The notes under the pieces: generated by a model
Databases searched by the model: none
Told to the model about the DNA's origin: nothing
What the model saw: only the letters and a program-made list of their open reading frames with translations
DNA from: Frankiaceae bacterium
GTDB taxonomy: Bacteria > Actinomycetota > Actinomycetes > JAVEEB01
Reading direction: 5' to 3'
Assembly: GCA_030840665.1 (NCBI GenBank)
Contig: JAVEEB010000280.1
Span: 1 to 12,301, forward strand
DNA length: 12,301 nt
Position numbers and translations under genes: made by a program
Shown: positions 1-7,027 of the stretch, one piece after another
How positions within the stretch are numbered: the first letter of the stretch is position 1
Layout of the letters: each line of letters begins with the position of its first letter

Positions 1-7
1 GAGTCGA

Positions 8-1399
8 TCAATCGCGACGCGGCACCCACGATGAGCGACCTTCCGCGTACGCCGCGCGCAGTCCGCTCGCAGTGCCCGCCGGCTCGTGCGTCGCCTCGAT
101 GGTCAACGGCCAGTCCGGTGGTTCCGCCGCGCCGCTGAGCACCCAGGCGGCCTGCCGCGCGGCGCCGCGCGCGACGTACTCCTCGGCGGCGGGGATCACG
201 ACCGGAACGCCGAGGATGTCCGCCGCCAGCTGTTGCACGGCTGCGGACTTCGCGCCGCCGCCGACGAGCAACGCCCGCCCGATCGGTACGCCGAGTGCGC
301 GCAGCGCATCCATCCCGTCCGCCAGCCCGCACAGGAGTCCCTCGACAGCGGCGCGCGCGACGTTGGCCGGGCTGAGGTTGGCGCGGGTCATCCCGAGCAG
401 CGAGCCCGTCGCGTCCGGCAGGTTCGGGGTGCGCTCACCGTCGAGGTACGGCAGGAACGTCAGCCCGCCGGCCCCCGCCGACGCGCCGAGGGCCAAGGCG
501 TCGAGCTCCGCAAGCGAGATTCCCAGCATCGCCGCCGTCGACGACAGGATGCGGGCGGCGTTGAGGGTGCAGACGAGCGGCAGGAAGCGGCCGGTGGCGT
601 CGGCGAAACCCGCGACCACTCCGGAGGCGTCCGCCGTCGGCCGGTCGGCGACCGCGAAGACCGTCCCGGACGTGCCGATGGAGACGACCGCATCGCCGGT
701 CCGCAGCCCGAGGCCCAGGGCGGCGCCCATGTTGTCGCCGGTGCCGGGCGAGACCACCGCGCCCCACGACGTCTCGCCGGCCGGCTCGGCCGGCCCCAGC
801 ACCCGCGGTACGGCCAGCTCGCGCCCGAACGCGGCAGCCAGCAGGTCGAGGCGGTAGGCGCCGGTGGCGGGCGACCAGTACCCGGTGCCCGAGACGTCCC
901 CGCGGTCGGTGACGGGGTCGCTGCGCCGCCCGGTCAGGTTCCACGTCAGCCAGTCGTGCGGCAACAGCACGGAGGCGGCGCGCGCGGCCGCACCGGGCGC
1001 GCTCCTGGCGACCCAGCGCAACTTGGTGACCGTGAACGAGGCGACCGGCACGGACCCGACCGCCTGCGCCCACGCCTCGGCCCCGCCGCGCTCCTCGATC
1101 AGCGCCAGCGCGGCCGGTGCGGATCGCGTGTCGTTCCACAGCAGGGCGTCGTGCACGGGCTCGCCGCCGTCGTCGAGGAGCACCATGCCGTGCTGCTGGC
1201 CGGCGACGCCGATCGCCTCGGCGCGCTCCAGGAGGCCGTCGCCGGCGGCGTGGAGCGCGCGCTGCCATTCGCCGACCGCGATGGCCGTCCCGTCGGGATG
1301 AGGAGCGGTGCCAGACGCGAGCAACGTGCCGTCGTCCCCGTCGTACAAGCCGATCTTTGTGGACTGGGTCGACGAGTCGACGCCGGCGACCTGCGCCAC
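8..1399 (-). CDS. xylB: Xylulokinase (FGGY carbohydrate kinase)
   Basis: Phosphorylates D-xylulose to D-xylulose 5-phosphate with ATP, the second cytoplasmic step of the isomerase route of xylose use. The 463-residue protein is close to the family's usual 480-500. Visible FGGY features: the N-terminal ATPase-fold start GVDSSTQSTKIGLYD (residues 6-20), substrate-site QQHGM (68-72), LLWNDTRS (86-93), the GTGDNMG motif carrying the likely catalytic Asp222, IGTSGTVFAV (241-250) and the C-terminal LLVGGGAKS nucleotide-binding loop. The GTG start is supported by GGAGG five bases upstream; no better start lies further up. The stop TGA is at 8-10, so the gene is complete. It is divergent from xylA across 120 bases holding a xyl-type operator, so it is probably xylose-induced; I did not find a convincing promoter on its own strand. 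Other FGGY kinases (for example gluconate or glycerol kinases) are disfavoured by the pairing with xylose isomerase. Confidence 0.96.
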   Translation of the reverse strand: MAQVAGVDSSTQSTKIGLYDGDDGTLLASGTAPHPDGTAIAVGEWQRALHAAGDGLLERAEAIGVAGQQHGMVLLDDGGEPVHDALLWNDTRSAPAALALIEERGGAEAWAQAVGSVPVASFTVTKLRWVARSAPGAAARAASVLLPHDWLTWNLTGRRSDPVTDRGDVSGTGYWSPATGAYRLDLLAAAFGRELAVPRVLGPAEPAGETSWGAVVSPGTGDNMGAALGLGLRTGDAVVSIGTSGTVFAVADRPTADASGVVAGFADATGRFLPLVCTLNAARILSSTAAMLGISLAELDALALGASAGAGGLTFLPYLDGERTPNLPDATGSLLGMTRANLSPANVARAAVEGLLCGLADGMDALRALGVPIGRALLVGGGAKSAAVQQLAADILGVPVVIPAAEEYVARGAARQAAWVLSGAAEPPDWPLTIEATHEPAGTASGLRAAYAEGRSSWVPRRD

Positions 1400-1428
1400 G
1401 ATGCCCTCCGGGGTTGGCCCGGCGCCAT

Positions 1429-1457
1429 TTGACGCGGCGGGAAGCTGAGCTTAAGTT
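1429..1457 (+). promoter_or_regulatory. Probable xylA promoter (-35/-10)
   Basis: TTGACG at 1429-1434 (5 of 6 to the TTGACA consensus) is followed after exactly 17 bases by TAAGTT at 1452-1457, which fits the actinobacterial -10 pattern TANNNT. Transcription would begin near 1464, giving a leader of about 55 bases before the xylA start. The -10 lies inside the inverted repeat annotated as the xyl operator, a standard arrangement for repression. This is read by eye only. Confidence 0.6.
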
Positions 1458-1472
1458 CGACAGCCAAACTAA
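1451..1472 (+). promoter_or_regulatory. Probable XylR (ROK) operator
   Basis: This is an imperfect inverted repeat. The left half begins TTAAGTTCG (1451-1459) and the right half ends CAAACTAA (1465-1472). Folding about the centre, 6 of 11 positions match. The right half is identical to the CAAACTAA half-site of the Bacillus subtilis xyl operator, which is bound by a ROK-family XylR. The repeat covers the proposed xylA -10 and start site and lies between divergent xylB and xylA, with a ROK regulator gene just downstream of xylA. It is also an AT-rich island in otherwise GC-rich DNA. Binding by the local regulator is inference. Confidence 0.62.
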
Positions 1473-1519
1473 CCGGCGAAGGGGAGCGCTTCTCCGCGCG
1501 GACCACCGGGGAGGTGACT

Positions 1520-2686
1520 GTGACTGCCAGAGCCGCTCTGCAACCGACGCCCGCCGACAAGTTCACGTTCGGACTCTGGACGGTCGGCTGGCTCGGCCGC
1601 GATCCCTTCGGCGACGCGACGCGCCCCCCGCTCGACCCCATCGTCAGTGTCGAAAACCTTGCCCGGCTCGGCGCCTACGGGGTCACCTTGCACGACGACG
1701 ACCTCATCCCTTTCGGCAGTGATGACGCGACGCGCGAACGGCTCGTCAAGCGCTTCCGCGCCGCCCTGGATGAGCACGGCCTCGTCGTGCCGATGATGAC
1801 CACGAACCTGTTCACCCACCCCGTGTTCAAGGACGGGGGCTTCACCGCGAACGATCGGGACGTCCGCCGCTTCGCCGTCGCGAAGGTGCTGCGCAACATC
1901 GACCTCGCCGCCGAGATGGGCGCGCAGATCTACGTCATGTGGGGCGGCCGGGAAGGCGCCGAGCACGGCGGTTCGAAGAACATCATGACCGCGCTCGACC
2001 GCTACCGCGAAGCGGTCGACATCTGCTGCGACTACGTGATTTCCCGTGGCTACACGATGAAGTTCGCGTTGGAGCCGAAGCCGAACGAGCCCCGCGGTGA
2101 CATCCTGCTCCCCACCGTCGGGCATGCCCTCGCGTTCATCGAGCAGCTCGCGCATCCCGAGATGGTCGGCGTCAACCCCGAGGTCGGCCACGAGCAGATG
2201 GCCAACCTGAACTTCACGCACGGCATCGCGCAGGCCCTGTGGAGCAACAAGCTTTTCCACATCGACCTCAACGGCCAGCACGGGCCGAAGTTCGACCAGG
2301 ACCTGCGGTTCGGCGCGGGTGATGTGCGCGGCGCGTTCTGGCTCGTCGACCTCCTGGAAAGCAGCAACTACAGCGGCCCGCGCCACTTCGACTTCAAGCC
2401 GTCGCGCACGGAGGACATGGCCGGCGTCTGGGCGTCGGCCGAGGGCTGCATGCGCAACTACCTGATCCTCAAGGCGAAGTCGGCCGCCTTCCGGGCGGAC
2501 CCCGAGGTGCAGGACGCCCTCCTTGCCGCGCGCGTCGACGAGCTGGCCATCAGCACCCTGGGCGACGGCGAGAGCATCGAGGACCTGCGGCGCGCCCCGT
2601 TCGACCCCGAGGCGGCGGCAGCGCGGGGGGCCGGTTTCGAGCGCCTCGACCAGCTGGCCCTCGAGCACCTTTACGGCACCCGCTGA
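1520..2686 (+). CDS. xylA: Xylose isomerase
   Basis: Interconverts D-xylose and D-xylulose (also glucose and fructose) in the cytoplasm, using two divalent metals in a TIM barrel. The 388 residues match the shorter class I enzymes of Streptomyces. With the GTG at 1520, every known Streptomyces active-site residue appears at a constant offset of +4: His58 in LHDDDLIPF, Glu185 in [12 protein letters not shown], Glu221 and His224 in NPEVGHEQM, Asp249 in HIDLNGQHG, Asp259 and Asp261 in FDQDLRFG, and Asp291 in [11 protein letters not shown]. All metal and catalytic ligands are therefore present. I chose GTG 1520 because GGGGAGG ends five bases before it. The in-frame GTG at 1514 would sit inside that ribosome site and add only two residues. 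It is probably repressed by the downstream ROK regulator through the operator upstream. Confidence 0.98.
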   Translation: MTARAALQPTPADKFTFGLWTVGWLGRDPFGDATRPPLDPIVSVENLARLGAYGVTLHDDDLIPFGSDDATRERLVKRFRAALDEHGLVVPMMTTNLFTHPVFKDGGFTANDRDVRRFAVAKVLRNIDLAAEMGAQIYVMWGGREGAEHGGSKNIMTALDRYREAVDICCDYVISRGYTMKFALEPKPNEPRGDILLPTVGHALAFIEQLAHPEMVGVNPEVGHEQMANLNFTHGIAQALWSNKLFHIDLNGQHGPKFDQDLRFGAGDVRGAFWLVDLLESSNYSGPRHFDFKPSRTEDMAGVWASAEGCMRNYLILKAKSAAFRADPEVQDALLAARVDELAISTLGDGESIEDLRRAPFDPEAAAARGAGFERLDQLALEHLYGTR

Positions 2687-2719
2687 ACGCGGTCGGCCGA
2701 TGAATGCACAGAATGCCTC

Positions 2720-3946
2720 GTGACTGATCCTGCGCTGCCCGCGCGCCATGACTTCCTGCGTCGGCACAACTTCGGGCTCGTACTGACGACGATCGCGGCG
2801 CGAGGTCCGCTGTCGCGCGCTCAGCTCGCCGTCGACACAGGCCTGACGAAAGCGACGGTGTCACAGCTCGCGGAGCGCCTCGTGTCCTGCGGGCTGGTGC
2901 GTGAACTGGAGCCGGCGCGTGGCGCCGTCGGGCGGCCGGGCAGCCCGTTGGAGCTGGACCGGAAAGGCATCGTGGGCCTCGGCGTGGAGATCGCCGCCGA
3001 CTACCTCGCCGTCTGCGCGGCCGATCTGTCCGGAGCTGTCGTCATCCACCGGGTCGAAGGCCGGGACAATCGCGGCGCCGCCCCGTCGGCAGTGATCGAC
3101 CGGGTTGCGGCCCTTGTCCACGCGGTGCGGGAAGACCTGCAGGCGACCGGGCGCTCGGCGCTCGGGGTCAGCGTGGCGGTCCCCGGCCTGGTCGAAGGCG
3201 GCCACACCGTCAGGCTCGCGCCGAACCTGCCGGGCTGGACCGACCTCCCGCTGGCGGCGCACCTGTCCGTCGCGCTCGCCACGCAGCTGCCCATCGAGGC
3301 AGAGAACGAGGCGAACCTCGCCGCGCTCGCCGAGCTCTGGTACGGGATCGCAACCGACCTCGACTTCATCCACGTGTCCGGCGAGATCGGCGTCGGTGGC
3401 GGCGTCGTCGTCGATGGCGCGGTCTTCCGCGGGGTCCGGGGCTTCGCGGGCGAGCTCGGTCACGTCACCGTCGACCCGGCCGGGCCCTTGTGTGGCTGCG
3501 GGTCGACGGGCTGCCTCGAGCAGTACGCCGGCCAGGACGCCCTCCTGCGTGCCGCCGGTGTGACCGGCGATTCCAGCACCCGGGACGGCGACCCGAACGG
3601 CCCGCTCCGGGAGCTGGTCAGCCGCGCGGAAGCCGGCGACGAGCGGACGACGGCCGCGCTCGACGCGGCGGGTCGGGCCATCGGCCTGGCCGTCGCCGCG
3701 GTCGTCAACATCCTCGACGTGCCGACGGTGGTGCTGGGCGGCATCTACGCGCCGCTCGCCCAGTGGCTGGTCGCGCCGGTGGAAGCCGAGCTCCGGCTGC
3801 GCGCTCTGGCCAACCGGTGGGACCCGGTGACCGTTCTCGTGTCGACGCTGGGTACGCAGGCGGCGGTGCGCGGAGCGGCGGGCGTCTGCGTCGACCGCGT
3901 CCTGCGGGACCCCGTCTCGTACTTCCCGGTCCTCCAACTCGGCTGA
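2720..3946 (+). CDS. xylR: ROK-family transcriptional repressor, probably of xylose genes
   Basis: DNA-binding sugar-responsive regulator of 408 residues. Residues about 14-62 form a MarR-like winged helix-turn-helix (core LSRAQLAVDTGLTKATVSQL at 31-50) followed by the RGAVGRPGSPLELD wing and linker. The rest is the ROK sugar-kinase-like fold: VAVPGLVEG (152-160), ENEANLAAL (195-203), GEIGVGGGVVVDG (221-233) and the zinc signature of His248, Cys258, Cys260 and Cys265 (CGCGSTGCLE). NEAN replaces the NDxN-type catalytic aspartate motif of ROK kinases, so it should be a regulator rather than an active kinase. It lies 33 bases after xylA, likely co-transcribed and so autoregulated. The GTG start has a poor ribosome site, but no better start exists in frame. 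The family match is certain; xylose as effector is inferred from neighbours and from the CAAACTAA half-site. Confidence 0.88.
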   Translation: MTDPALPARHDFLRRHNFGLVLTTIAARGPLSRAQLAVDTGLTKATVSQLAERLVSCGLVRELEPARGAVGRPGSPLELDRKGIVGLGVEIAADYLAVCAADLSGAVVIHRVEGRDNRGAAPSAVIDRVAALVHAVREDLQATGRSALGVSVAVPGLVEGGHTVRLAPNLPGWTDLPLAAHLSVALATQLPIEAENEANLAALAELWYGIATDLDFIHVSGEIGVGGGVVVDGAVFRGVRGFAGELGHVTVDPAGPLCGCGSTGCLEQYAGQDALLRAAGVTGDSSTRDGDPNGPLRELVSRAEAGDERTTAALDAAGRAIGLAVAAVVNILDVPTVVLGGIYAPLAQWLVAPVEAELRLRALANRWDPVTVLVSTLGTQAAVRGAAGVCVDRVLRDPVSYFPVLQLG

Positions 3947-3957
3947 GCCTCGGACGC

Positions 3958-3983
3958 TCAGCGCAGGACCTGTCAGCGCAGGA
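3958..3983 (-). repeat. 11-base direct repeat giving tandem in-frame stops after the UbiA gene
   Basis: TCAGCGCAGGA occurs at 3958-3968 and again at 3973-3983, a 15-base period. Read on the minus strand, the gene ends CTG CGC TGA and, five codons later in the same frame, CTG CGC TGA again. The result looks like a small duplication of the gene's 3' end, which supplies a back-up stop. It falls in the 26-base convergent gap between the ROK regulator and the UbiA gene, where I see no hairpin terminator. Confidence 0.6.
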
Positions 3984-4806
3984 TCAGCAGCAGCACGTCG
4001 GCGGCCGCCACGGCCAGGCACAGCCGGAACGGCAGCCGTTGGTCGCCGCCCCGCGCCGCGACGGCGGTGACCACCGCGGCGACCGCGATCCCGAGCCCCA
4101 GGCACAACCACCCGGCCACCCCCGGCGGACCGGGCGGCCCGAGCGCCAGCACCACGGCGGCCGCCGCGAGCAGCAACGCACCCGTCACCGCACTCGTCTG
4201 GGCGCCGAGCCGGTGCGGCAGCCCGCGAATGCCGAAGAGCGCGTCGTCGGCGAGGTCGGGCAGCACGTTGACGAAGTGGGCGCCGGCGCCGAGGAGCGAC
4301 CCCGCGGCCACGAGCCACCAGGCGGGCCACGGGTGACCGGGCAGCCCGAGCACGACAAACGCGGGCAGCAGCCCGAACGCGACCACGTAGGGGACGACCG
4401 ACACGGGGGTGCGCTTCAGGACGATGTTGTACGACCAGGCTGCCCCGAGCGCGACTGCGTGAGCCGCGGCGGCCCGCCAGCCGCTGCCGAACGACAACGC
4501 GAGCGCAACGGCGAGCGCGATGAGGGCAGCCCGGCCCAGCGCCCGGTCGGGGAGATCCCTTCGTACCAAAGGCTTGTCCTGCCGCGCGGCCTCCCGATCC
4601 CGGTCGCGGTCGATCCAGTCGTTGCTCCAGCCGACGGACAACTGCCCGGCGAACATCGCCGACGCGGCCCACGCGATCCCGCCGGGGCCTCGCCCGACGT
4701 CCAGGGCCAGCAGTCCCGTGACCGCGGTAACGGCGACCGTCGGGCCGGCGTGGGCGGCCAACAGGTAGGCACGGAGGGTACGGACGCCACGCATGATCGA
4801 CAGCAT
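3973..4806 (-). CDS. UbiA-family membrane prenyltransferase
   Basis: Integral membrane enzyme expected to move a prenyl group from a polyprenyl diphosphate onto an aromatic acceptor. The 277 residues are nearly all hydrophobic helices. Both Asp-rich Mg-diphosphate motifs are present: SNDWIDRDRDREAARQDKPL (61-80, with Asn62, Asp63, Asp66, Asp68 and Asp70) and NVLPDLADDALFGIRGLP (180-197, with Asp184, Asp187, Asp188 and Arg194). It is therefore probably active. It follows the small RKPENQ gene after 16 bases, in an apparent two-gene operon divergent from the methyltransferase-flavoprotein-type III PKS operon; the PKS product is the obvious candidate acceptor. The start could be the ATG at 4806 or the in-frame ATG at 4794; neither has a strong ribosome site. 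Menaquinone (MenA) or heme-O (CyoE) roles are not excluded by sequence but fit the neighbours less well. Confidence 0.9.
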   Translation of the reverse strand: MLSIMRGVRTLRAYLLAAHAGPTVAVTAVTGLLALDVGRGPGGIAWAASAMFAGQLSVGWSNDWIDRDRDREAARQDKPLVRRDLPDRALGRAALIALAVALALSFGSGWRAAAAHAVALGAAWSYNIVLKRTPVSVVPYVVAFGLLPAFVVLGLPGHPWPAWWLVAAGSLLGAGAHFVNVLPDLADDALFGIRGLPHRLGAQTSAVTGALLLAAAAVVLALGPPGPPGVAGWLCLGLGIAVAAVVTAVAARGGDQRLPFRLCLAVAAADVLLLILR

Positions 4807-4822
4807 CCCCCGGGCGAGGGCC

Positions 4823-5041
4823 TCAGGGGCGCGCGGGCCGCTTACGCCGAACGGTGCCGGCCACCTTGCGTGCGACCTGGCGGGCGCGCTCCTGGTTCTC
4901 CGGCTTGCGGACCTCGGTGACCACCCGGGCGGCGATGGCCTTGAGCTTCTGCTGGTTCTCGGGCTTGCGCAGCTCGTCGAGCACCTTCTTCGCGATGCCC
5001 GCCTTCACTCCCGCGCGGACCACGCCGCTCATCCATGCCAT
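4823..5041 (-). CDS. Small basic protein with duplicated RKPENQ motif (unknown function)
   Basis: A 72-residue protein of unknown function. After a short N-terminus (MAWMSGVVRAGVKAGIAKK), two 20-residue units each carry RKPENQ (residues 25-30 and 45-50) followed by a Lys/Arg/Ala-rich stretch. The protein ends in the strongly basic RRKRPARP. The units look like amphipathic helices; there is no membrane segment or signal peptide. ATG 5041 has AAGGCAGG six bases upstream; ATG 5032 (MSGVV) is an alternative. The frame stays open further upstream to 5368, but that region is antisense to the methyltransferase gene and I treat it as spurious. The stop is 16 bases before the UbiA gene, suggesting co-transcription. 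I recall similar short actinobacterial hypothetical proteins with a (K)PxNQ motif but no assigned role. Its basic charge allows binding to nucleic acid or the membrane face, which is speculation. Confidence 0.75.
   Translation of the reverse strand: MAWMSGVVRAGVKAGIAKKVLDELRKPENQQKLKAIAARVVTEVRKPENQERARQVARKVAGTVRRKRPARP
4892..4969 (-). repeat. Internal tandem repeat coding the two RKPENQ units
   Basis: The 18 bases coding RKPENQ occur at 4952-4969 and 4892-4909, differing at a single third-codon position (CCC versus CCG for Pro). The period is exactly 60 bases (20 codons). Sequence between the copies has diverged while keeping the Lys/Arg/Ala-rich character, so conservation is centred on the motif. 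Confidence 0.75.
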
Positions 5042-5124
5042 TGCCAGCCTGCCTTCTCGTCGATGGTGATCGAGTCCTGCCCCGACACCGGCAGCGCAAG
5101 TCGCCGCGCTCATGATCGTCTCAG

Positions 5125-5140
5125 GCCACGGGCGCGTGGC
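5125..5140. promoter_or_regulatory. Small inverted repeat in the divergent gap of the PKS locus
   Basis: GCCAC (5125-5129) and GTGGC (5136-5140) form a perfect 5-base inverted repeat around a 6-base centre, 28 bases before the methyltransferase GTG. The divergent gap (5042-5168) has no clear -35/-10 on either strand; this repeat is the only symmetric element I noticed. It could be an operator or leader hairpin, but such short GC-rich repeats also arise by chance in DNA of this composition. Confidence 0.2.
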
Positions 5141-5168
5141 ACCTCTCGGCGAAGGGCAGGAACCCGCC

Positions 5169-5876
5169 GTGCCAACAGGACTCCGCAACGACATCACGCA
5201 GTACGACGACCTCGTCGACGCCTGGGACGATCCGCGCGGGGTGTTCGCGATGCTGCATTGGCTCGCGGCAACGCGCGCGTCGTATGTGCCCGTCGCGCCC
5301 CGTCGCGGCGCGGTCCTCCTGGATGTCGCGTGCGGCGGGGGTTTGCTTGCGCCGCACGTCGACGGCAAGGGCTATCGGCACATCGGCGTCGACCTGTCCG
5401 CCAGTGCAGTCCGGGTTGCCGCCCGCAAACGAATCTCGGTGGTGCGTGCCGACGCGGGTCACCTGCCGTTCGCCGACGCCTCGGCCGACGTGGTGGTGGC
5501 GGGCGAAGCGCTCGAGCACGTGACAGACCTCCCGCTCGTGCTGGGCGAGCTCTGCCGCGTCCTGCGCCCCGGCGGCCTCCTCGTCGCCGACACGATCGCC
5601 AACACGGCCCTGGCCCGGCTGATCGTTGTGACGCTGGCCGAGCGCATCCCCGGCGGCGCCCCGAAAGGCATCCACGACCCCGCCCTCTTCGTCGACCGCA
5701 AGCAGCTCGTCGCGACCGCCGCCGACCACGGCGTGGCGCTCCAGCTCCACGGCCTGCGGCCCTCGCTGACCGGCTGGCTGCGCTGGTCGATGGGCACGCT
5801 CGGCGCCGGCCGTATCGTCCGCACCCGCCCGACGTCCGTGCTCTTCGTCGCGCATGGCCGCAAGGCCGCCGCGTGA
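5169..5876 (+). CDS. UbiG-like class I SAM-dependent methyltransferase
   Basis: Predicted cytoplasmic O- or C-methyltransferase of 235 residues. SAM-binding motif I is LLDVACGGGLL (50-60), the acidic end of strand 2 is GVDLS (73-77), then RADAGHLPFADASADVVV and LEHV, followed by the post-motif LCRVLRPGGLLVADT. This order resembles UbiG/UbiE quinone-pathway enzymes. I chose GTG 5169 because AGGGCAGG lies 8 bases upstream; the in-frame ATG at 5112 would add 19 residues but has no ribosome site. Its TGA overlaps the GTG of the next gene (GTGA), indicating translational coupling in an operon with the flavoprotein and type III PKS. That context suggests methylation of a hydroxyl or ring carbon of the PKS-derived phenol. 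Substrate and position of methylation cannot be read from sequence. Confidence 0.88.
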   Translation: MPTGLRNDITQYDDLVDAWDDPRGVFAMLHWLAATRASYVPVAPRRGAVLLDVACGGGLLAPHVDGKGYRHIGVDLSASAVRVAARKRISVVRADAGHLPFADASADVVVAGEALEHVTDLPLVLGELCRVLRPGGLLVADTIANTALARLIVVTLAERIPGGAPKGIHDPALFVDRKQLVATAADHGVALQLHGLRPSLTGWLRWSMGTLGAGRIVRTRPTSVLFVAHGRKAAA

Positions 5877-7027
5877 CTCCCCTGGCCGTCGCGGCCGGCC
5901 TCGCCCCCCGTTTCGCGGAGCGGGCGGTCACCCACGACCGCGACGGCAGCTTCCCCGCGGACGACTTCGCCGACCTCGCCGGCGCCGGCCTGATGGGCCT
6001 CATGGTCCCGGAGCGGCTCGGCGGGTGGGGTGCGTCCTTCTCGTCGTACGCCGAGATCGCCATGACCCTGGCGCGCGGCAACGCGGCGACCGCCCTCGTC
6101 TTCAACATGCACACGTCGATCACCGGCGCGATGGCACTGACGCGCGACGACCTTCCGCTGGCCCTCGGGGTGCCGGACGAGTACTTCGAGCGCCGCGACG
6201 AGTGGCTCCGCACGGCCGCCAAGGGCGCGTTCTATGCCGTCGCCATGTCGGAGCGCGGCGCCGGCTCGCGGTTGTCGCAGATCGCGACGGCGTACGAGCC
6301 GGAGGCGGGCGGCTGGCGAATCCGCGGCACGAAGACCTTCTGCAGCGGCGCCGGCCACGCGGACGCCTACCTCGTCGCGGCGCGCAGCGCCGCGGGCGAC
6401 ATCTCCCAGTTCCTGGTGCCGGCGACCGGCGGGCTCACCGTTGAGAAGACGTGGGACTCGCTCGGCATGCGCGCCACCGGGAGTCACGACCTGCACCTGG
6501 ATGTCTGGGTCGACCACGACGCGCTCATCGGCGGCGTCGAGGGCCTCGGCCTGCTGCTCGCCCAGGCGATGCCGCAGTGGCTCGTCGCGTCGTACAGCGC
6601 GGTCTACGCCGGCGTCGCGCTCGCGGCCGTCGAGGCCGGTGCGGCGTACGCCCTCGAACGAGGGCTCGACAAGCTGCCGATGGTCCGGGCGCGGCTCGGT
6701 CGCGCGGACGCGCAGGCCCACGCCGCGGCGCAGGTCGTCCGCGAGGCTGCCGTGCGCGTCGACACCGACCCCGGTTCGGCCGAGACGAATCGATGGGTAT
6801 GGCGCGCCAAGCTGATGGCCGGCGACACAGCCGTCGCCGTCGCGTCGAGCGTTCTGGAAGCCTGCGGTACGGCGGCCACGCGCCGCGGCTCGACCGTCGA
6901 GCGCCTCTTCCGCGACGCCCGCTGCGGCGCCCTGCAGCCCGCGACCAGCGACGTGTGCGCCGACTGGCTCGGCTTCGCCGCCCTCGGCCTCGATCCCGAC
7001 CGCGGTGGTGAGGTGGCCCGATGGTGA
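5873..7027 (+). CDS. Acyl-CoA-dehydrogenase-fold flavoprotein
   Basis: A 384-residue ACAD-superfamily protein. The N-terminal helical domain (about 1-120) includes FPADDFADLAGAGLMGLMVP and RGNAATALVFNMHTSITG. The middle beta domain has AMSERGAGSRL (124-134) and WRIRGTKTFCSGAGHADAY (148-166), where FAD normally binds, and LGMRATGSHD (197-206). A C-terminal helical bundle follows. Near the C-terminus, where many ACADs carry their catalytic glutamate in a YEGT-type motif, this protein reads FRDARCGALQPATSD (346-360) with no Glu. It might use a base elsewhere, as isovaleryl-CoA dehydrogenase does, or be a flavin oxygenase/oxidase as in the DszC-like branch. The GTG start overlaps the methyltransferase stop; the upstream open frame is not used. 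Its end overlaps the PKS start by 7 bases. Possible jobs are desaturating the acyl starter or hydroxylating the phenolic product; neither is proven. Confidence 0.9.
   Translation: MTPLAVAAGLAPRFAERAVTHDRDGSFPADDFADLAGAGLMGLMVPERLGGWGASFSSYAEIAMTLARGNAATALVFNMHTSITGAMALTRDDLPLALGVPDEYFERRDEWLRTAAKGAFYAVAMSERGAGSRLSQIATAYEPEAGGWRIRGTKTFCSGAGHADAYLVAARSAAGDISQFLVPATGGLTVEKTWDSLGMRATGSHDLHLDVWVDHDALIGGVEGLGLLLAQAMPQWLVASYSAVYAGVALAAVEAGAAYALERGLDKLPMVRARLGRADAQAHAAAQVVREAAVRVDTDPGSAETNRWVWRAKLMAGDTAVAVASSVLEACGTAATRRGSTVERLFRDARCGALQPATSDVCADWLGFAALGLDPDRGGEVARW

Noticed and set aside
2700..2723. A 7-codon mini-frame (MNAQNAS) whose TGA overlaps the ROK regulator GTG, as a possible leader peptide
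   Set aside because: It has no ribosome site of its own and such overlaps are common by chance; kept only as a note because the regulator's own ribosome site is weak.
1469..2767. A 432-codon minus-strand open frame opposite xylA
   Set aside because: xylA has every active-site residue on the plus strand; the antisense translation matches nothing I recognise.
2861..4672. A 603-codon open frame on the minus strand, antisense to the ROK regulator
   Set aside because: The translation is Arg/Gly/Ala-rich low-complexity with no motif, while the opposite strand has complete ROK motifs; long antisense frames are normal at this GC content.
3973..4806. UbiA-like gene as EboC of an Ebo (eustigmatophyte/bacterial operon) cluster
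   Set aside because: No EboA, EboB (TatD), EboD (dehydroquinate-synthase-like) or EboE/F neighbours are present; the type III PKS context fits better.
4793..5872. N-terminal extension of the flavoprotein frame back to an ATG at 4793
   Set aside because: It would run through the small RKPENQ gene, the divergent gap and the methyltransferase; the extension is Arg/Pro-rich, and GTG 5873 gives the normal ACAD length and a coupled start.
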